Assembly (NCBI RefSeq): GCF_000389635.1
Contig: NC_021182.1
Coordinates: 1,116,001 to 1,180,000 of the forward strand
Reading direction: 5' to 3'
Origin: Clostridium pasteurianum BC1
Lineage (GTDB): Bacteria > Bacillota > Clostridia > Clostridiales > Clostridiaceae
DNA: 64,000 nt
The notes under the pieces are model-generated. The model worked only from the letters and a program-made list of their open reading frames with translations. It did not search any database and was not told where the DNA came from. The number at the start of each line of letters is the position of its first letter. Positions within the stretch are counted from its first letter, which is position 1. Of the stretch, positions 31,829 through 39,852 are shown in pieces. Both the position numbers and the translations under genes were made by a program.

Positions 31829-32056
31829 ATGAATGGATTGGAAAAATATTTATACTCTAAGGTAAAAATATATATTTATACTACTGCTCAGACTTATAAT
31901 AATGAGAAGGCCGATGTTATATTAGAAGGAGTAACTCTTGAAAAAGTAGAGGGGAATTTTATAGACATTAAGGATGAGCAGGATATAGTTCATCGCATTA
32001 ATTTAGATAAATGCTTTTCTATAGTGGTTGAACCTGAGGGGAGCAATAGATATTGA
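31829..32056 (+). CDS. Small protein of 75 residues, unknown (SH3/Sm-like barrel pattern)
   Basis: I do not recognise this protein. It is short, acidic and probably all-beta: VKIYIYTTAQTYNNEKADVI, LEGVTLEKVEGNFIDIKD, then HRINLDKCFSIVVEPEG, a succession of strands like a small SH3- or Sm-type barrel. There is no signal or membrane segment. AAAGGAGAG precedes the ATG. Its stop overlaps the TTG start of the next gene (TATTGA at 32052-32057), so the two are translationally coupled and probably act together. The pair opens a row of same-strand genes up to 37174. Confidence 0.6.
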   Translation: MNGLEKYLYSKVKIYIYTTAQTYNNEKADVILEGVTLEKVEGNFIDIKDEQDIVHRINLDKCFSIVVEPEGSNRY

Positions 32057-32682
32057 TAGACAAAGATATTAAACAGTATTACTATAATATATACAAAAAC
32101 TTTTATTTAAATGCAGGCATAATGTCATGCTTTGTTAAGTCACTACCCTTTGTTTCAGCTGTAAATTTAAGTGGTTTAAATGTAGGTACAAGGGTACAAT
32201 TAGACATTTCAAAAATTAAAGCTCTGAAAACTGAAGATAATTTGGTTATATTGGATATACCAGCTGAGTTAGGAATGGAATATGCCTATAAATATAGGGA
32301 TAAATACACCATAATACCAGATTTCAATATGGTATGTCATGACTTTGGAATAGTTAAAAGTAAGCCCCTATTAGAAAAATTAAATTTATTTTCAAATATA
32401 AGTTTGAGGAATAATGATAGGTATATGATTATACTGGACAGCAATCGTTATAGGGATATTGAAATAAACAACGTAAATGAATATAACAATCAATATGAAG
32501 TAACGGAGGAAGAATTACCTGAAGTAGAGATGCTGGAGTTTTTAAAGATAAATACTGTTTCATATATATGTAATGATAATGTAAAAGAAGATATAGCAGG
32601 ATATTTGAATTATCTTAAAGCCAATAAAATAACTGTAAACATTGAATATGTAAATTTAAATAAGGCATGTGAAAATAAATAG
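32053..32682 (+). CDS. Unknown protein of 209 residues; end formed by a palindromic repeat
   Basis: I do not recognise this protein. It has an alternating alpha/beta pattern: KNFYLNAGIMSCFVKSLPFV, then VQLDISKIKALKTEDNLVIL, a tyrosine-rich AYKYRDKYTIIPDFNMVCHD and an acidic EVTEEELPEVEMLEFLKI. No catalytic motif is obvious. The TTG start at 32053 overlaps the previous stop. The last six codons and the stop (KACENK, from 32662) are inside a 163-bp palindromic repeat whose other copy is at 39178-39340. So the repeat inserted at the 3' end of the gene and replaced its natural C-terminus. It lies in a flotillin/ATP-grasp neighbourhood. Confidence 0.6.
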   Translation: MIDKDIKQYYYNIYKNFYLNAGIMSCFVKSLPFVSAVNLSGLNVGTRVQLDISKIKALKTEDNLVILDIPAELGMEYAYKYRDKYTIIPDFNMVCHDFGIVKSKPLLEKLNLFSNISLRNNDRYMIILDSNRYRDIEINNVNEYNNQYEVTEEELPEVEMLEFLKINTVSYICNDNVKEDIAGYLNYLKANKITVNIEYVNLNKACENK

Positions 32683-32824
32683 TAAGTCAAAGATGCGACG
32701 AATATTTTGAATCCAACAAGGAAGCAGGTTCCGAAGATAGTTGGGCTATCTGAGGGTTCTGCTGACGCAGTAGGATTCAAAATAGGCTAGCATACTGACT
32801 AGTTATTTATTTGAATATGCCTAA
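32662..32824 (+). repeat. 163-bp palindromic element, copy 1 (MITE-like)
   Basis: The ends are imperfect inverted repeats: TAAGGCATGTGAAAATAAATA at the left (read from 32662, 21 bases with one non-matching gap) and TATTTATTTGAATATGCC at the right. Inside, AGTCA/TGACT and TATTTTGAATCC (32703-32714) with GGATTCAAAATA (32773-32784) make a long stem, topped by AGCAG/CTGCT and AGATAG/CTATCT. The reverse complement recurs at 39178-39340 with the same length. There is no reading frame. It reads as a small non-autonomous element or a structured RNA. Confidence 0.8.
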
Positions 32825-32846
32825 GGAGAATAGGAGCTAACATTAT

Positions 32847-33233
32847 ATGGATAAGAAAAAAATAGCGTTGAGTTTAGTCGTTTCCATGTTGGTTGCCAGT
32901 CCTCTATACGGATGCGGCCAAAAAAATATAACAGACAAGGATAAAGAAGAAGCACAGCAGCAGCAATCGAATTACTCTGCTCCCTTTGTATATTATCCAT
33001 ATTCTTTTTTTCAAGGATACACTGTAAATAATGGAGCTAGAGGCAATGTGGATTTTTTTGGATGGCACAGCTGGACTACCAACACAACAGGTGTAAATAG
33101 TCCCTATACCAGTTCAAATTCAAGTATTAAAGGCAGCAGCGGGGGAGTTTCTTCATCCTCAACAAGCCATATAGGAAGCAGCTCTGATTCCGGTGGATAC
33201 AGCGGCGTTCATGGAGGCAGTGCGGCAGGTTAA
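32847..33233 (+). CDS. Small lipoprotein with Ser/Gly-rich tail
   Basis: A 128-residue secreted lipoprotein: signal MDKKKIALSLVVSMLVASP with lipobox LYGC (cysteine about residue 23), then a Gln-rich linker and an aromatic block FVYYPYSFFQGYTVNNG. The last 45 residues are made of Ser, Gly and Thr with His (SSSTSHIGSSSDSGG, YSGVHGGSAAG). In enterobacteria DUF1190 lipoproteins (YgiB/YjfM) with a similar low-complexity tail are encoded next to a glutathionylspermidine-synthase-like ligase, and here too such a gene follows 20 bases later. The homology is not proven; the parallel rests on size, lipobox, tail and context. Its ribosome site lies just outside the palindromic element. Confidence 0.75.
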   Translation: MDKKKIALSLVVSMLVASPLYGCGQKNITDKDKEEAQQQQSNYSAPFVYYPYSFFQGYTVNNGARGNVDFFGWHSWTTNTTGVNSPYTSSNSSIKGSSGGVSSSSTSHIGSSSDSGGYSGVHGGSAAG

Positions 33234-33253
33234 CGGGAAGGAGATTTCAGAAA

Positions 33254-35689
33254 GTGGAATATAATAATGTGGTAGATGAATTGCTTTTTAATTATTATGC
33301 TATACATTGTAAAAGGAAAGGTGATATTTACTCTCCTTACCCTTTCTATCTTTCAGAAGTGGAGTATAAAAAAATTAAGCTCTTCACCACTGTAATTGAT
33401 AAATTATCTCTGGATATATTGAATAATCTAAATACTAAATATGTGGATTATAAACAGATGCTTCCTGATTTTCCTCTTAAAAATGAAATATTAAATCTAA
33501 ATAGAGAAATAGCTGATGTATTTTGGACAAGGTATGATTGCTTTATTGAAAATAGTGGAGAAATATTTTTTAGTGAAGGCAATTATGATAAGCCCTGTGC
33601 ACAGAGAGAACTAGGCATAGGCCAGTATTTTAACTGTGATAATAATGTAAATGAAGATTTTGTGGAAAAATTTAAAGATAAATTTAATTCAATAGTGGAA
33701 AAATATTATGGTGATAAAAAAGTCAATGTGTTTATACTAGCAGATCCCTGCCATTATGAGGAAGTTCATTTGTCCATGCTCTATAGAGAATGGCTTGAAG
33801 ACAGCAGAATAAATGTAATTTTAGGTGGGGCTAATAATCTGTATGTGAAAGATGAAAAAGTATACTGCTTTCATAAACCTGTTCATATCATACTGAGGCA
33901 GTTTCCAACTGAAAACTTATATGAAGTGAATGATATAGAAAATATTTTAAATCTGTATACAGGGAATAAAGTACTGATATTAAATGATCCAAGAATAGTA
34001 GTTCTTCAGAGTAAAAGCATATTTGCTTACTTTCACAAATTATTAAAAGAAAATAGATTAGATACGCAGACTTCAGAAATAGTGAGACAGTGTATCCCCT
34101 ATACAGAACTGTTATCTGAGAAAAATATAAATAAAGCCACAGAAAATAAGGACAGTTATGTGATAAAGCCTATACTTGGACGTTATAGCGAAGACGTATT
34201 TATAGGAAGTTTGTATTCAGAAGAAGAGTGGAAAAGTATTATAGAGGATATTGAAAATTATACAGAGTACTATATTTTGCAGGAATTTAGAGATATAAGA
34301 AAAGATAATATAGTTGAATTAAAGGAAGGCTATGCCCATAATGTGGATGCCTTTTGTAATTTTGGAGTGTATTTATGCTGCAATGAAATCATAGGCATGT
34401 GTTCAAGATGGAATTACGATTATCTTACAGACAATGAAACTACCTTTATTACACCTATAGGAGTAAAAAACAGTAAACTTAACATTGAATACAATGGTGA
34501 AATAAAATGTAGGAAAACAGAGTTTAAAAATGTAAATCTAGATCTTGTAAAACTTGGTTTCCTCGGTGCTTATAATAATGCAAGGGAATATGTATCCTTA
34601 GATAAAATTCTTTTAAGTAAAGATAAATTTCAGGAATTGAAGAATGCCTCTGAAGAAATTCTAAACATATTTAATAGAGTTTCCGAATTTGTTTATGGAA
34701 ATAAGGGTTGGTTTGATGAGATTTTAGGTATATCAGAGGTGAGCGAAAATATATATTCACCAAAGGATTTCAGTTACCTCAGTATTTTAGGCAGAATGGA
34801 TTGGGCTTTGGATGCAGATAATAATTTAAAATTAATGGAGCTGAATAATGAAACTCCAGCGGGTCTATATGAGAGCACTATATTGAATGACTATCTTATG
34901 AAACGATATGAAGTGGATATAGAAAATCCAAATGAAAAATTTGAAGAGATATTGACCAAAAATATAGAAGAATATATATTGAAATACTATCCAACAACCA
35001 TAGGAATATTTAGCAGCTGCTATTATGAAGATTATTATAATATAGATATTATTGTAAGCATAGTAAGAAAAATCAGCAGTAGATATAATATAAAAGTTAT
35101 AAAAGGTAATGTCTATAATTTAAGAGTAGAAAATAACAAATTATACTACTTTAACGAACAGATAGATATGATTTATAGATATTTCCCACTAAATTGGTTT
35201 GGAAAATTTAATCTTAAGCAGGTGGGCAGCTGGATAAATAATAAAAATTGCATAAATCAGCCTGTAACAATGATAGCACAAAGTAAGGCTCTATTTGCTG
35301 TTATATATGAAATGCTCAATACAGATTTTTTTACAGCTTATGAGAGGAATATTATATTAAAATATATTCCCTATACAGACGTAAGTCATAAATCCATGAA
35401 AACTATAGATTATATTTGTAAGCCTATACTGGAAAGAGAGGGACAGGGAATATATACACGGAGACAACTGTCCTCTGTAGATGATCTTAAAAATTATATA
35501 TTTCAGGAGAGGATAAATATAAAGGCAGTAAATTATATGTTAAATTCAACCTATAAGAGAGAAAGAAAAAATCTATTTCCCATACTGGGCTGCTTCTACA
35601 GCAAGAATGAATTCATTGGAATGTACTGCAGATTAGGCAGTTTAATTACTAAAGAAAATTGTGTGTATATGCCTATATATATTAAGTAA
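33254..35689 (+). CDS. Tandem glutathionylspermidine-synthase-like ATP-grasp protein
   Basis: An 811-residue protein made of two related halves, each like the GSPS/YgiC ATP-grasp ligase. Half 1 (about 90-420): RYDCFIENSGEIFFSEGNYD, VFILADPCHYEE, HIILRQFPTENLY, LQSKSIFAYFHKLL, YVIKPILGRYSEDVFIG. Half 2 (about 500-811): GRMDWALDADNNLKLMELNN, ETPAG, TIGIFSSCYYED, DMIYRYFPLNWF, AQSKALFAVIYEML, YICKPILEREGQGIY. The family joins an amine to a carboxylate with ATP; YgiC-type members have no known substrate. One half may be catalytic and the other regulatory: the E-x-N-x-E-T-P-A-G loop is best kept in half 2. The GTG start follows AAGGAG, 20 bases after a lipoprotein gene. No amidase domain is attached. 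Confidence 0.85.
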   Translation: MEYNNVVDELLFNYYAIHCKRKGDIYSPYPFYLSEVEYKKIKLFTTVIDKLSLDILNNLNTKYVDYKQMLPDFPLKNEILNLNREIADVFWTRYDCFIENSGEIFFSEGNYDKPCAQRELGIGQYFNCDNNVNEDFVEKFKDKFNSIVEKYYGDKKVNVFILADPCHYEEVHLSMLYREWLEDSRINVILGGANNLYVKDEKVYCFHKPVHIILRQFPTENLYEVNDIENILNLYTGNKVLILNDPRIVVLQSKSIFAYFHKLLKENRLDTQTSEIVRQCIPYTELLSEKNINKATENKDSYVIKPILGRYSEDVFIGSLYSEEEWKSIIEDIENYTEYYILQEFRDIRKDNIVELKEGYAHNVDAFCNFGVYLCCNEIIGMCSRWNYDYLTDNETTFITPIGVKNSKLNIEYNGEIKCRKTEFKNVNLDLVKLGFLGAYNNAREYVSLDKILLSKDKFQELKNASEEILNIFNRVSEFVYGNKGWFDEILGISEVSENIYSPKDFSYLSILGRMDWALDADNNLKLMELNNETPAGLYESTILNDYLMKRYEVDIENPNEKFEEILTKNIEEYILKYYPTTIGIFSSCYYEDYYNIDIIVSIVRKISSRYNIKVIKGNVYNLRVENNKLYYFNEQIDMIYRYFPLNWFGKFNLKQVGSWINNKNCINQPVTMIAQSKALFAVIYEMLNTDFFTAYERNIILKYIPYTDVSHKSMKTIDYICKPILEREGQGIYTRRQLSSVDDLKNYIFQERINIKAVNYMLNSTYKRERKNLFPILGCFYSKNEFIGMYCRLGSLITKENCVYMPIYIK

Positions 35690-35744
35690 AATTAATAAAT
35701 TTTGAGAGATAATAAAAATTACAGGTTTGTTAGGGTGGTGTAAA

Positions 35745-36215
35745 ATGAAAAAGAGAAGAATTAAAATTGCAATAATAGTATTACTGGTTTCTCTGCTATT
35801 TACAGGCTGTGGAGAAGAGCTTGTAAGCCAGTCTTATGTTGGAACTTATAAATTACATGCTACTGATGGATATTATCTAGGTAAAGGAACTAATGAAGAT
35901 GATAAAATGGAATATATTTTTCAAACGGAACCTATAGATGGATCTCAGACTTTATCCGATAATATAGACGTTACAGAGGGTGTAACCATAAAAAATAGCT
36001 ATACTAAAGAGGAAAAAGACACTATATTAAAAGAAGCTAATAAGTCTGTATCAAAAGAATCCATGGATATTTTCAAAAATAATTTAGGAGAGACAAATAC
36101 AGTTTCCGTTTTTGCCGTTTCCTACAAAGATAGTAATGGAAAGATCAATACACAATACAAATATGAAATTCTTATCAATGATGATAAGATAAAGGATTTT
36201 GATAGCGATAATTAA
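35745..36215 (+). CDS. Predicted lipoprotein, unknown function
   Basis: A 156-residue secreted protein with a basic start MKKRRIKIAIIVLLVSLLF and lipobox FTGC (cysteine about residue 22). The mature part is acidic and beta-rich (SYVGTYKLHATDGYYLGKGT, then VTEGVTIKNSYTKEEKD and NTVSVFAVSYKDSNGK). I do not recognise a family. The start is the ATG at 35745 with AGGGTGGTG upstream; the TTG/ATG at 35727 lies before that site. It follows the ATP-grasp gene by 55 bases and may belong to the same unit. Confidence 0.7.
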   Translation: MKKRRIKIAIIVLLVSLLFTGCGEELVSQSYVGTYKLHATDGYYLGKGTNEDDKMEYIFQTEPIDGSQTLSDNIDVTEGVTIKNSYTKEEKDTILKEANKSVSKESMDIFKNNLGETNTVSVFAVSYKDSNGKINTQYKYEILINDDKIKDFDSDN

Positions 36216-36250
36216 AATTTCATGATGATTACGAAGGAGTGGATTAGGTT

Positions 36251-37174
36251 ATGAAATATTTAATAGTAGGAACAGGGGGTACTGGCGGGTGCATTGGAGG
36301 CTATCTTGCCAGCTATGGAAAGGATGTTACATTTATTGCCAGAGGAGCTCATTTAAAGGCTATGAAAGAGAGGGGACTTATTATTCATTCTTCGCGAAAG
36401 GGTGAAATACATATAAAAGATGTTAAGTGCTCTGACGGAAGTGATGACATTGGAAAGTTTGATGTAATCTTTGTATGCGTTAAGGGATATTCAATATATG
36501 ATATCATTCCTATAATAAAAAAGACTTCTCATGAAAAAACTGTTGTAATTCCAATTTTAAACACTTTAACTGCAGGAGAAAAATTAAAAGAGGCTTTGCC
36601 TGATATAACTGTACTGGACGGTTGTATTTATGTAAGTGGATACGTATCAGCACCAGGAGAAATTACTCAAGGTGTGATGATCTTTCGCGTTGTATTTGGC
36701 CCTATGGAAAACACAGAAATAGATATGTATTCTCTTAAGAAAATACAGGATGATCTGATGGAATGTCAAATTGATGGGATTATTTCAGATAATATAAAGC
36801 GTGATACTTTTAGAAAGTTTTCCTTTACCTCTCCACTTGCAGCTACTGGTGCATATTTTGATGTTAACGTAGGTGAAGTTCAAAAACAGGGAAAATACAG
36901 GGAGATGTTCATAGCGCTTCTTAAGGAATTAGAAAAAGTTGCGGATACTTTGAATATTAATTTAACTAATGATTTAGTTAAAGAGAATTTGGATATTTTA
37001 GATGGACTTGCCCCTAATATAACGGCTTCCATGCAAAAGGATATTAAAAAGGGTAAACAAAGTGAAAAGGATGAACTCATATTTGATATTGTACGAATTT
37101 CCGAGAAGAATGGAATTGAAGTTCCAGGCTATAAGAAAATAGCGGAACATTTTGGATATGGAAAAAATTATTAA
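36251..37174 (+). CDS. Ketopantoate reductase family protein (PanE/ApbA)
   Basis: A 307-residue NADPH-dependent reductase of the ApbA/PanE fold. The dinucleotide loop is seen as YLIVGTGGTGGCIGGYLASY, somewhat altered from GxGxxG. The N-domain continues DVIFVCVKGYSIYDIIPIIK and PILNTLTAGEKL. The C-domain has FRKFSFTSPLAATGAYFDVN, with the K in the place of the usual KL.xN catalytic set, and ends PNITASMQKDIKKGKQSE, the typical SM..D...G...E stretch. True PanE makes pantoate for coenzyme A; several clostridial paralogues have unknown 2-keto acid substrates. GAAGGAG precedes the ATG; a strong terminator follows at 37226. Confidence 0.88.
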   Translation: MKYLIVGTGGTGGCIGGYLASYGKDVTFIARGAHLKAMKERGLIIHSSRKGEIHIKDVKCSDGSDDIGKFDVIFVCVKGYSIYDIIPIIKKTSHEKTVVIPILNTLTAGEKLKEALPDITVLDGCIYVSGYVSAPGEITQGVMIFRVVFGPMENTEIDMYSLKKIQDDLMECQIDGIISDNIKRDTFRKFSFTSPLAATGAYFDVNVGEVQKQGKYREMFIALLKELEKVADTLNINLTNDLVKENLDILDGLAPNITASMQKDIKKGKQSEKDELIFDIVRISEKNGIEVPGYKKIAEHFGYGKNY

Positions 37175-37225
37175 TGAGTATATATACTGGACAAGTTTCC
37201 TAGCAAAGGTGTAAATAGAGGAGCC

Positions 37226-37264
37226 GTGTCACAATGCGTATCTATGCATTGTGACACAGCTTTT
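37226..37264 (+). terminator. Strong hairpin terminator after the panE-like gene
   Basis: GTGTCACAATGC (37226-37237) pairs perfectly with GCATTGTGACAC (37246-37257), followed by AGCTTTT. It separates this block from the convergent hydG. Confidence 0.8.
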
Positions 37265-37410
37265 CAAATATTCTACTATTAAAATCTGATTATAACAAGT
37301 AAATGAAATCTTTCCTAAATTTAATGAATATTTCTTTTTTTTGAGACGTAATTCTGAAACATTGTTTAAAATTTTAACAATATATAGTGGATAATTCTAT
37401 AATTTATATA

Positions 37411-38823
37411 TTAAAAATAAAGATCTCTTTCTCCAGCCTCTATTCTCTCTAATCTTCTGATAGTCTCTTCCTTTGCCTTTTCAGAAGTTATATCCTCTAA
37501 ATTCTTTTCTATAGTTTTGGTACCAATTTCCTTCAACTCATCATCAGCATAGTCTATCAAAAATTCTTTGAAAGTCATAATGGCATTTGGAAGACAGCAA
37601 TTATGGATATTTCCCGTTTTAGCTAAACTCATGAATCTTTCACCAGTTCTTCCCTGTCTGTAACAGGCTGTGCAATAGCTTGGAATATAGCCATTTTTGC
37701 ATAAAAGCTTTAATATTTCAATAGGAGTTCTGTGATCACTCACCACAAATTGAGAGGCTGCTGGAGTAGGTGCATTTCCATATTCATCTTCGTATCCCCC
37801 AACATCAGTACAAGAACCAGCACTTATCTGAGAAATTCCCACAGCTATAACTTCTTCTCTGAAGTTTGGTTCTTCTCTTGTGGAAAGAATCATTCCAGTG
37901 TAAGGTACAGCAAGTCTTATTATAGCCACAAGCTTTTTAAAGTCATGATCTGAAACCAAGTATGGAAAATTGTCATAGTTAACACCTTCTGCAGGTCTTA
38001 GCCTTGGCACAGATATTGTATGTGGTCCTACACCATTGAATTTTTCTTCAAGATGTTTTGAATGTAAAAATATTCCTATAGTCTCATACTTATAATCATA
38101 GAGACCATATAGTACACCAATACCAACATCATCAATGCCACCTTCAATGGCTCTATCCATAGCGGTAGTGTGATAATCATAGTTATGTTTTGGACCTGTT
38201 GGGTGAAGTCTTGAATAGGTTTCTCTATTATAGGTTTCCTGGAAAAGAGTATAAGTACCAATGCCGGCTGCCTTTAATTTTTTATAGTCTTCCACTGTGG
38301 TAGCAGCTATGTTTACGTTAATTCTTCTTATGGAACCATTGTCCTTTTTTACGCTGTAAATGGTTTTCATACAATCAGTTATATAATCAATTGGACAATT
38401 AACAGGGTCTTCCCCTGCTTCAATTACGATTCTCTTATGACCTAGATCCTCAATAAGTTCTATTTCTTTAACGAGTTCTTCCTTTGTAAGTTTTTTTCTA
38501 GTTTCCTTATTTGTACATTTGTAACCACAGTATTCACAGCCATTTACACAGTAGCTGCTTACATAAAGAGGTGCAAACATTACTATTCTGTTTCCATAGA
38601 TTTCCTGCTTTATCTTTATTGCGGCTTTATACATTTTATCTAATAGAGAATCATCCTCTACATGTAAAAGGGCAGAAACCTCATCAATAGTTAGACCATG
38701 TGCTTCAGAAGCTTTTTCTATAAGTCCTTCAATATAATTTTTATCCTTAGCAAGCTCATTTCCCTTAGCAAGATGTTCCCTTATAACATTGTCATCTATA
38801 AAATCTGCCTTTTCAATATTCAT
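37411..38823 (-). CDS. hydG: [FeFe]-hydrogenase H-cluster maturase HydG (radical SAM)
   Basis: HydG cleaves tyrosine to make the Fe(CO)(CN) units of the hydrogenase H-cluster. The 470-residue protein has the radical-SAM motif CVNGCEYC (C92, C96, C99; CxxxCxxC) in SSYCVNGCEYCGYKC. The C-terminal cluster segment is YCTACYRQGRTGERFM, later HNCCLPNAI. The tyrosine-lyase core is seen in IEAGEDPVNCPIDYI, the QETYNRETYSRLHPTGPKH loop and ISVPRLRPAEG. GGAGGG precedes the ATG on the minus strand. It is preceded by the TM1266-type regulator gene, 86 bases upstream, a pairing common in clostridia. HydE, HydF and the hydrogenase are not in the window. Confidence 0.97.
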   Translation of the reverse strand: MNIEKADFIDDNVIREHLAKGNELAKDKNYIEGLIEKASEAHGLTIDEVSALLHVEDDSLLDKMYKAAIKIKQEIYGNRIVMFAPLYVSSYCVNGCEYCGYKCTNKETRKKLTKEELVKEIELIEDLGHKRIVIEAGEDPVNCPIDYITDCMKTIYSVKKDNGSIRRINVNIAATTVEDYKKLKAAGIGTYTLFQETYNRETYSRLHPTGPKHNYDYHTTAMDRAIEGGIDDVGIGVLYGLYDYKYETIGIFLHSKHLEEKFNGVGPHTISVPRLRPAEGVNYDNFPYLVSDHDFKKLVAIIRLAVPYTGMILSTREEPNFREEVIAVGISQISAGSCTDVGGYEDEYGNAPTPAASQFVVSDHRTPIEILKLLCKNGYIPSYCTACYRQGRTGERFMSLAKTGNIHNCCLPNAIMTFKEFLIDYADDELKEIGTKTIEKNLEDITSEKAKEETIRRLERIEAGERDLYF

Positions 38824-38909
38824 TTTATTCCCTCCAGTTAATAATAATATACAATCATATAAAGATATGGCTTTCAGTTTTAAAACCCACGCAATACTAA
38901 CTTTAATTG

Positions 38910-39155
38910 CTACTTCTTAGATATTGCTGATTTTACACTTACACTTTTTATGTTTCCCAGTTTACCAGTCATGGCACTTATGCTGTCCATAGGGCCATCA
39001 ACTATTAAAGATATAACAGATACCTGCCTTTCTTTATGGGGTATGCCCATTCGACCAACGATAATGTCACTGAAATTATGAAGTATCTGGTTGACTTCCT
39101 GTGCGTTACGTATATCTTCAACTATAATTCCAATGACACCTAATCTCTTATCCAA
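38910..39155 (-). CDS. TM1266-family iron-only hydrogenase system putative regulator
   Basis: An 81-residue ferredoxin-fold (ACT/NikR-C-like) protein of the TM1266 family, normally encoded beside hyd maturation genes. It reads RLGVIGIIVEDIRNAQEVNQ, then HNFSDIIVGRMGIPHKERQV, and SVISLIVDGPMDSISAMTGK near the C-terminus. The conserved GRMGIP stretch is diagnostic. The start is taken as the TTG at 39155 with GAGGTG six bases before it; a GTG at 39164 overlaps that site. It lies upstream of hydG in the same direction. A 163-bp palindromic element begins only 23 bases upstream of this start and must be part of, or displace, its promoter region. Confidence 0.88.
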   Translation of the reverse strand: MDKRLGVIGIIVEDIRNAQEVNQILHNFSDIIVGRMGIPHKERQVSVISLIVDGPMDSISAMTGKLGNIKSVSVKSAISKK

Positions 39156-39177
39156 AAGCTTCACCTCTGACTCTTAT

Positions 39178-39340
39178 TTAGGCATCTCTAAAAAATACCT
39201 AAGTCAGTATGCTAGTCTATTTTGAATCATACTGCGTCAACAGAGGCCTATGATAGCTCACTATCATCAGAGCCTGTTTCCCTGTTGGATTCAAAATATA
39301 CGCCGCATCTTTGACTTGTTATTTATTTTCAGATGCCTTA
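39178..39340 (-). repeat. 163-bp palindromic element, copy 2 (inverted relative to copy 1)
   Basis: TTAGGCATCT (39178-39187) and AGATGCCTTA (39331-39340) close the element. Inside, TATTTTGAATC (39219-39229) pairs with GATTCAAAATA (39288-39298), and GATAGCTCACTATC forms the tip. The reverse complement matches 32662-32824 over its whole length with scattered changes, many of them compensating in the stems. Its left end is just upstream of the TM1266-type gene. Confidence 0.8.
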
Positions 39341-39405
39341 GGCATATTAAAGTATTTTAGATTTTTGATATTTTTTTAACATGCTTTATTCTGGGTAATG
39401 AAATT

Positions 39406-39444
39406 CAATAAAAATAAAAAACCTTCCTGAAAAAACAGGAAGGT
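39406..39444 (-). terminator. Strong minus-strand terminator without its gene
   Basis: On the minus strand ACCTTCCTG, a six-T loop and CAGGAAGGT form a perfect 9-bp stem followed by TTTTTTATTTTTATT. The frame just upstream on that strand (39455-39490) ends in SNSEQKEGDKAK and a stop, which looks like the tail of a lost protein gene. Confidence 0.75.
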
Positions 39445-39852
39445 AAAATTACTTAGCTTTATCTCCTTCCTTTTGCTCAGAATTACTTTGCAATCAGAAT
39501 GCAGTATCAATAGTAAATCCAATCTAAAAGAACACTCTCGTAAATTGAATCTAAATTTATTTTCTCACAAAGAGTTTAATATATCAATAGAAGGGAGAAA
39601 TTTTATTTGTTTTATGATACATAGTAATAATTATTGGTGCATTACCTCTGCCCACCTATAGGGATAGGAGAATTGTTTACATGGGTCAAATTTTGAAAAT
39701 ATAATAAAAACAATTGCAAGATGAAATCATAATTTTTCAGTCTGACTTTGAGTATTTGTCATTACAATAAATAGCTGTATATGATACAATATTGTTAAGA
39801 AGAAATGTAAAATTAAAGTAGTGATAATCTTTACAAATGAGAAGGAATATAA
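39445..39852. other. Gene-free stretch with coding remnants
   Basis: About 400 bases with only short open pieces: a minus-strand tail ending EQKEGDKAK before the terminator, and on the plus strand ALPLPTYRDRRIVYMGQILK near 39640-39705. No frame has both a start and a ribosome site. A plausible promoter for the next gene lies near 39781-39796 (TGATACAATATTG). Confidence 0.4.

Noticed and set aside
39473-39661. 62-codon plus-strand frame before the E2-type gene
   Set aside because: No ribosome site, poor composition and overlap with another remnant frame; treated as gene-free.
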